Below, piece after piece: positions 56,825 through 64,000 of a stretch of DNA of 64,000 nt (its first letter is position 1; each line of letters begins with the position of its first letter). The notes beneath the pieces were generated by a model. The model did not search any database. It saw only the letters and a program-made list of their open reading frames with translations, and was not told the DNA's origin. Source of the DNA: Anas platyrhynchos (lineage: Eukaryota; Chordata; Aves; Anseriformes; Anatidae); the NCBI RefSeq assembly GCF_047663525.1, contig NC_092593.1, forward strand, positions 23,214,501 to 23,278,500, written 5' to 3'. The translations under genes and the position numbers were made by a program.

Positions 56825-57712
56825 GTAAAATGTCATCTTTTCTAAACTAAAGGTGTTAATTACATTTTATATTTGAATGATTGCCTTCTAGCTAAAATAA
56901 CTGTATTTACCTAAGTGAATAATTTAAGAATTCTTTCTGTGAAAATCCGTGACTTACTTCCTGCATCTGATGTGTTTTATGTTGTCATTGATATGCCAGA
57001 GCCTCAAGGATTTTGAGCGTTCTATATACAGCGTGTCTGCTTGTACTCCTATTTATATTGTATTATATCGTACAAAATCTGCTTGCCTGCCTAATCAAGG
57101 ACCCGTGTGTGGTTGCCATCTTTTGTCAGTTGGCATGCTAGTTCCTCTTGTAACATCTTGCATGATGCTTGCTGCATATTCATACCTCCAACTCAAGGCA
57201 TCCATGCTTCATATTGTGAGCATTGAATCTCCACGTGTCTGACAGTTTTTTTCAATTTCATCATGTATACGTAGTTGAGATCCAATGTGGTTTTTAGAAA
57301 TAGTCCATATAATTGACAAACTTGCATCTCTAATTGACTTAAAAGCACCTCTGTGGCTGTGAAGTCCGAGTAAATTCCATTAACCTGTGAGGTTTGGTAA
57401 CCCCAAATCTCAAGGGGATGTTTTCCCCATTAGCAGGGAGGGTCTGGCTGTCAGAAGTGGTGAGCCGGATGCCTGTAAGGTTCCTGCTCTTGAAAGCAAC
57501 TTTGCCTCTGCTTTGTGTAGTAGGGAGCTGCACTGTTCCCCTGCTCCTTGCTTTTAGTGCGTGGTTGAGCTCAGAGCAGCTTGACCAAGGGATCTTCGAG
57601 GGCTATCCAAAAGGGACGCTGAAGACTGTAACTGGTGTTACTGGTAGGAATGTTAGGATGGTTTGATTGTGGTAACTACTTATAGGATCTCTAACTGTTT
57701 TTTTTATTCCAG

Positions 57713-57763
57713 TCTGGCAATGTAGGAAATACCTACGCTGTAAAATTCTATCACAGCAAAAAG
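57713..57763 (+). other. MTX2: Candidate cassette exon in MTX2 intron 3
   Basis: A strong 3' splice signal (branch-like CTAAC at 57691-57695, T tract, ATTCCAG) is followed by 51 nt with no stop in the frame left by exon 3, then AAG and a GT donor (GTACCT, off consensus at +4 and +5). Inclusion would add 17 residues, beginning SGNVGNTYAVKF, without shifting frame. I do not recognise the peptide from metaxin 2, so it may be a cryptic site. Confidence 0.3.
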
Positions 57764-60008
57764 GTACCTTTATCTCATGCTGGCAAGATGAGTCATCTCT
57801 GAGATACCAAATAAATAGGGCAATATTTATTTGTTTGGGTAGTGTGTTTTATATCATGCATCACACTAAAGCAAATAAGTAGTTTTGTTGCCCATTTGAT
57901 CTCAGTGTTCCTTTTCAGTCCAGAAACCTTATATTTTGTGGTTCTTATGAATTTTCTTACCATCTAGCAATGCATATAGGTGTGGCTTGTATTTAAAACA
58001 CAAACAAAAGAAACAACATAACCCTAAAATTTCCTTTTTTAATGCATCATTTTGCTTTACTGTTTCCAGTCTGTTGTTATCCTACACATGCCACTTAGAT
58101 GATAAATTGGCTATAATATATTAAAAATGCTTGTTTTTCTTCAATATTCTCTAGCTGGACAGCTGATAGTAGCCATGACTATAAATATGGCTCTGGTAGA
58201 TATCTGATCTTAAACTTTATAGAACAATTTTGTATTGGAGAATCACATCTATTTGGATGAATCTGCGCAACAAGACTGACTGTGAAAGAATAGTTATCCT
58301 TGGTGTATTCGATCCATTTTGAAATGATATTAGGATCTGTAGTTATGTATTACTAGCTAAGTGATCAGAAAGCTTTAAATATACCAGTGTGGTTTGCATA
58401 AGGAAATTGCTGAGTGCCTCTGTTTCAGAATTTGCTTTTTATGCTGATGAGAGGACCTTTATCTTTTTACTGCATATCTTTTTCTATTGTGTATTTTTTT
58501 TTTAATTTCTTCCCTGAGGAAGAAAGGGGGAGGATAGGAGGAGGAATAGGGGCTGGTACCTGGGGCTTTTTTCCCCACAATTGCCCTTCCCTTGTCCCTA
58601 CTACAGATTCTCTGTAAGTGAATATCACCAGAGAGATATGTAGCTCATTCATGGCTTGATGAACTTCCATATGGTGAAAATGCATCAGAGTACATCTGAT
58701 GAAAAGAGCGTACGGAGTCAGCTGCCATCAAATCTGAAGGAACGCAGCTCACATCAGGACTCTACATGTGCTGTAACTGGTCTTTCAGATCTGTCTCAAT
58801 CTCTTTGCAGCATCTCTGCAGCACGCTGCTCTGGGATAGCTCTTGGAGAACCCATATAGAGATAGATCTAAAATAAATAATAAAATCCAATGCTGTAGTA
58901 AGTGGAGGCTGGCAGTTGTAAAACCGACGACCCAGCGGAGCAGTTGGTGCTTGAGGTACCTCTAGTCAGCAAAGCGAGCAGACAGCAGTGCAAGTTGATC
59001 TCAGTGGAGGTATAACAAAGGCTGTTGTGGGCATCTTGTTGGAGTTGGTGGGTAGTGGGGGCTGAAGGCTGAATGTAGGAAGTTGGTTCTGTCTTGCTGT
59101 TCTGATAGCGATTGGATTTAGGACTTCTCCGTGTGCAGTGCAATCTGGGCTCCTGACAATAGCAATATCTCATATAAGAGAGGGGAGGACAGTGTCTTCT
59201 GGGAATTGTTAGGCAGCTGTGTTAGTGGTGCCTTCAGCAGCTAGGCAAACAAAAAAAAAATCCCTCTCATCTTGTGGAATCTTTCTGCTGATTCTGGTAG
59301 TTTTTTTGCTTTTGTTTTTTAATTCCTCTTCTACCCATTGTTGTTCCTGAAAGCAGACTGGTTTACGAATTCCTTTGTCTTTTACTGTGTTCAGGTCCTT
59401 TAAATTTGCTGAAAATGCAACATAACTTCAAATGAGCTAGTGCATTATCTCTGTTACATCTTGGTGTTTGCACTTCTTGTTTGTTAACGTGGAGTTATAC
59501 AGTCCTGCTGAAAATGAAGCCCATTTGATCTTTGGCTGCAGAGTCTTGATATTGAATGAAACTGTTTTCACAGCAGAGGAGTTAGTATTTTCCCCCAATT
59601 TTAGTGTCAGCAATGATTTTCCAGCTACAGAAATGAGAATGGTGTATGTGGAATGAAGGCTGTGTTTTTCTCATGGGATGTTCAGCCCCGTTCTCATTAA
59701 AGCTAATGAAAATACATATACTTCCTAGGTAGTGTGACTCATAGTTAAAAGCATTCTCCCTTTATTTATTGTACAGCTTCCATTATACAGCATTCCTGCT
59801 TATCAGTCATATCATACTAAAAAAAAAAAGTCACCAAAAACCAGAAGCAAATGCAGAACTTATGTCAGTCAAAGAACAACTGAAGGTGTTTTGTAGGGGG
59901 GTTTTGGGTTACCATTATCAGACCATGGGTGGGGGAGAGGGAAGAAGGGAAAAGGAATGTTAAATGCTCATTCTCAGTAATGTAAATACATTTTGTATTC
60001 TCAACCTT

Positions 60009-60009
60009 A

Positions 60010-60050
<41 letters not shown>

Positions 60051-60051
60051 T
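60009..60051 (+). repeat. (TTA)n microsatellite
   Basis: About 14 perfect trinucleotide units in MTX2 intron 3. The poly-Asn run in a minus-strand ORF here is an artefact of it. Confidence 0.95.
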
Positions 60052-61140
60052 ACATTTGTCTGCCAGGTACTTGAGGTGCTGCTGTGCCTGCCTTTATGCA
60101 TGTCTGGTCTGTAGGTGTGGTGCCTTTGGATGCTGTTGCCATGCACTGACAAGCAGAAGGTAGCATGTGTATGAGTTTCTGCATATAATTTCTTGCAACA
60201 CGGTGTTTTTATGTGATACTTCATGTGGAGGTATCTGGGAGAGAGAGACCTCAGTAATGCTTGGTCAGCTGGAAAAATAAAAGAAAGAATTGTGCAATTT
60301 AAGAAGTGGGTTATGGGCCTTTCTGTAAGGACGATCACCAGACCCAAGGCCTTCCTGAAGCCAGGCCACCTGTGTCCTCATCTCTTACAGATGGTGAGTT
60401 AGGTCTGCTGTGTGTTTGTAAGTCTATAAACACTTTTTTTTGAGTTTTATATACTTTAGGATACAGCTTTATTCTTGTGCAAGTAGGCTACAGTTTTTCA
60501 TTTACTTTCAGCCATGAACTTGGATCAAATGTGATAACCAAAGGAGACCATGCTTCACCCTGAAGCAGCGGGCCTGCCCAGGCCCTGTCTTCCTACTGAT
60601 ACTGGGCGCAGGTAGAGCCTTTTGGCCAGCGACTGGGCAGCACTGGTGGAGCAGAGGAGGTGGACGGGGCTTAATGTAGCTGTGCTTTGCTGGGCCTCTG
60701 GCCTCAAATGCAGCATGGAGCATCTCTGTGCTGTCCCAACTTGTCAGGAGGAGGAATGTGAGTGGTTAGACTACCTCTGTCCTTGCAGATTCTTCTGAAA
60801 TATTTATGCAGGTAGTGTTAGAGTCTTGCTTAAAAGGCTGTCTAGATTGTTCAGGACTGTGGAAATTCTAGTAGCTATCCTGAGGTTATACAGCCTGCAG
60901 CTCATTACGTTAAGTTATGTATTAATTGCTAGTGCAATTGATGTCCTTGTAAATGGTCTTAATATATTCCAGGAAAGTGCATTTAGAATTGTCTGTTCTT
61001 AGTCCTGAATGACAGAAGGATGTTTGGGCAATTTAAAATTGTGTTACACAGACTAACTGCTTATTTACTTCAACAAGTAATCAAATAAATGTGTAAATCA
61101 CACATGATTAATTGCTCTCTACAGATTTGTGATTTTTTTT

Positions 61141-61160
61141 GTGTGTGTGTGTGTGTGTGT
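61141..61160 (+). repeat. (GT)n microsatellite
   Basis: Ten GT units directly after a T run, in MTX2 intron 3. Confidence 0.95.
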
Positions 61161-64000
61161 ATGAATTGTGGTTTGGTTTTCCTCTAGACAAAACATTAGG
61201 AGAAATCTGAACTTGTTGCAGAGGTTTGAACAAAGGCATAGTGAAATGAAAATCTGACGGTCTCTTTTTTTAAAGAGAATAAAAGCTGGAATTCTTCATG
61301 ATGAGAAATGCAGTATCAACATAATCAATCTAGCAGCATTATGTTGTAGCTGAAAACATGCTTAAATCCCAAGCCATACAGGTACCTTTTGTGAGTGAAA
61401 CATCTTTCATATAGTTCTAAGATGAAATTACCCCTGAATGAATAGCATCTTCATTTATCTTCAAAACCTCTGCGCTACCAGTGAATCTACTCTTTCCACA
61501 TTCTACAACTAGAATTACATTATACCATTAGAGCAGTGTTGGGCTGCAGTGTAAAATAGATTGTTTTGGAAAATGAACGTGGCTTTGCTATAAATTACAT
61601 TCACAGGTACAAAGGAATTTGTTATTTTGTTTAAAATAGTCACAAATATAATTAAGCTCTTAATTTATGTTAAACTACAAATGTGGCCATTACCATAACT
61701 GGATTAGGAATTTAATCTGTCACTCAAAGAATGATACTGAACAGTTTTCATTTATAACCTTAGACATACTATTTCAGTTACAGGGTCTGCAGCTGTTTGA
61801 TATGAAAACTGAATTATTCTGTAGATTTGTTCATGGTTTTTAATTTTAAAATGTGTTCCTGCAATAAAGTAGAGAATAACTCTCTAGTTGTCATCACATA
61901 TTGTCCTTTGTATGCTCATGAAATAATGTAAGAATGAAAACAGAAAATGCCTTTTACTCTTTCTTCACAACAGTATTGTGTGAGTGCTTCTAGAAGTGCT
62001 GCTGAACAGAGTTGCTTGGAATGGTTTGTTCTTTATTAAAAATCTAATCATGACTAAATCTTCTTCAAACGAAGCCTGAAGTGTGTGCCATCTGAAAATA
62101 GCGTTCCTCATGTGGGGACGTAAGTTGTGAACTATTTGAGTCTTGGCATAAGTAATTTCGTTCTTTCCTCTGATCTCAGCAACTGCAATCTGGATATGAT
62201 TTACATCAAGTTGTAACTCATTTTTAATGAGTATATGTGTTTGCTCACATGTATTATTCTGAGAGGGGCTGGAGGGGAAGAGGAGAGCATTGTGATGGAT
62301 CTGACAGTGCCCAATCTTTGTTGGGCAGGGCAAAGAGGAAGGGAGAGTGAAGGTCACCGAGGGAGTAAATACAAAACTCTCACCTCTCTTCTCTTAGTCC
62401 TTCCCATTGAACTTCATGCACAGTCATTTTCCATTCTTGTCATTATAGGAAGACACGATGGCATCACTTTCTTGCATTGTTTTTAGGGCAGCAGCAGAGC
62501 TGAAAACGTCATTCGTGTGAGAAGTGGAGGAGAGGAAGGGTTGGGGTGAGCTGCCTGCGATGGGCAGTGGTTTCTGGGCTCTGTGCTTTTGGGCCTTGGC
62601 AAAGCAGCACAAAAGTGATGGCGCTGGTAATTTTTTTAGGTAATTGAAATCCGACATACTCTTTACATTTTGAATTTGAAATTGGGTAAACTGTAAGAAA
62701 ACAAAACAAGCCTTCAGTTGATTGTGTCCTCTAAGCAACGCTGTTGTAAATGTCCTCAGTGATTTTGTCAGGTGTCACCTGCCATGACTGAAGTGAGTGA
62801 TAGGCATAGGTTGTTTGATTAATTTTGTAACAAGTGTCATCTCAAAGCTTCAGATCAACCTTTTTCATATAGCTGCTGATTCTTCATTCTCTTGCAGCAG
62901 AAATACAAATTGGTTTGTTCCATGCTGACTTTCAAAACAGAGTGACTTCTGCCACAGTTTGGGAGAAGAACACAGCAGCCCAGTCTGGGTGTGTTAGGAC
63001 AGGAGATGCACTGAGAGGCTTCTCTGCTTTTTATTAGTTTACTGTCCTTTTTCCTAGACTCTGTCTTCCCTAGACTGTAACATTAAATATGAGGAGGGCA
63101 GGGAAGGAGAAATGTAATTCATTTTGTGACATGTTTTCTCCCTTCCTCTGTTCTTCCCCATGGATCTGCAGCAGCTCTCCACTTTGCAGTGTACAGCAAA
63201 GCCTCCCATTAAAAATGAGGTGCACAGAAGCAGTAAAAACTTCAGACTGAGAGCTTCCAGTCTGGAAGAAGGTAGCAGTAGCACTGCTAAAAAGTTACCA
63301 TTCACATTTCTCTGCTTTTCCTGGATGCCGGAAGAGTTGATCATGCTACAGGTACAGAGGCTGGACTGGTATGAGAAGGGGGTGATTCTCAAGGAAGAAG
63401 AGGGGAGAGAGCACACGTGTAAGAGATAATGACAGACCCCATTAAGTCAAATGTTTTTTTTTTTTTGTTTGTTTGTTCTGTTTATCACATTAACCTCATT
63501 CAAAGAAAGGACAGTCTTTGTTCCAGAAGTAACTGGGAGAAAGGTTTTTGAAGAAGACATTACACTGGGCATAAGTTGCTAACCTGCACTGTCTTCCCAT
63601 CTTCTACTTCAGTCATTGGCCAATGCTGGTACTGAACAAGAAGTCAGGCCCCTGTTTTTAAATTTACAGAAATGCAAATAGCCAGTGATATATATATGGG
63701 TACAGGAGGAAGCCCTGCTGATTCTAGGGGAATGAACTCAGTCCTTCCCAACCTGAGATTTTATTGCTCTCATAAATGTTGTATTAGCTAGTATGAACCA
63801 TGAAATTACTCATTTATTTTAAAAGCCTGAGCATTTTGGTTTGATGTCCTTCAGTTGTAGTTAATTCTGTATATTTATGCCTGAATGAAGTTTCCTTTGT
63901 TTATATAAAGTGTATTGGGCAGTCACCTCTGATATTTTGTAACATGTGCAAAGGGAAATAAGACTATTAATCCTTTTTTGATTCATCTTAGTAGTTAACT

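Larger units (their letters stand above)
56825..64000 (+). other. MTX2: MTX2 intron 3 (partial)
   Basis: At least 7.2 kb of AT-rich intron running off the window. It holds a candidate 51-nt cassette exon (57713-57763), (TTA)n at about 60009-60051 and (GT)10 at 61141-61160. A CR1-like 3' end fragment may lie at 63735-63765 (CAGTCCTTCCCAACCTGAGA resembles CR1 tails), but this is weak. No other gene is seen. Confidence 0.7.

Noticed and set aside
59865..60347. Minus-strand ORF with a poly-Asn run
   Set aside because: The Asn run is the (TTA)n microsatellite and the rest has no domain. It is intronic to MTX2.
63735..63765. CR1 LINE 3' end
   Set aside because: Only about 20 bases resemble a CR1 tail, with no octamer repeats or upstream homology I can recognise. 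Needs a repeat-library search.

Overview
This window is the 3' (anterior) end of a vertebrate HoxD cluster and the start of the gene that flanks it. The order, all on the + strand, is mir-10b (about 1.28-1.39 kb), HOXD4 (2.6-3.7 kb), HOXD3 (17.6-19.2 kb), HOXD1 (27.5-28.2 kb) and the first three coding exons of MTX2 (43.5-56.8 kb). MTX2 continues beyond the right edge. There is no group-2 homeobox between HOXD3 and HOXD1, as expected for a vertebrate D cluster. I infer a sauropsid, most likely a bird. The reasons are compact spacing (HOXD1 to MTX2 only about 15 kb), very short Hox introns (402, 399 and 144 bp), almost no recognisable transposable elements, sharp GC-rich islands, and an extremely GC-rich, shortened HOXD1. 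The species cannot be named from the sequence alone.

Layout: 1-2.6 kb is the HOXD4 upstream region with the near-perfect mir-10b hairpin. From 4.05 to 17.5 kb is a long non-coding interval that alternates CpG islands (about 8.45-8.96, 10.63-11.0, 12.05-12.4, 13.57-13.8, 14.08-14.56 and 16.55-16.87 kb) with AT-rich blocks. It holds a clean DR5 retinoic-acid response element next to a PBX-HOX octamer (15.34-15.39 kb), promoter-like TATA sites, strong splice donors that could belong to non-coding 5' exons of HOXD3, and a 21-bp minisatellite that ends about 200 bp before the HOXD3 start codon. From 19.2 to 27 kb lie the HOXD3 3' UTR, a 216-bp pyrimidine mirror repeat and otherwise featureless DNA. 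From 29.4 to 43.2 kb is AT-rich intergenic DNA. From 43.2 kb to the end is the MTX2 CpG-island promoter, a 12.2-kb intron 1, exons 2 and 3, and part of intron 3.

How the genes work together: the three Hox genes encode homeodomain transcription factors that bind DNA with PBX/MEIS partners through their hexapeptides (YPWM, FPWM and FEWM) and pattern the anterior-posterior axis. mir-10b is co-embedded and targets Hox transcripts post-transcriptionally. MTX2 is an unrelated housekeeping gene for mitochondrial outer-membrane import and marks the 3' border of the cluster. The points I would look at first are the shortened, GC-driven HOXD1 with altered homeodomain residues, the DR5/PBX-HOX module, the fully open in-frame intron of HOXD3, the minisatellite at the HOXD3 5' end, and a possible 51-nt in-frame cassette exon in MTX2.
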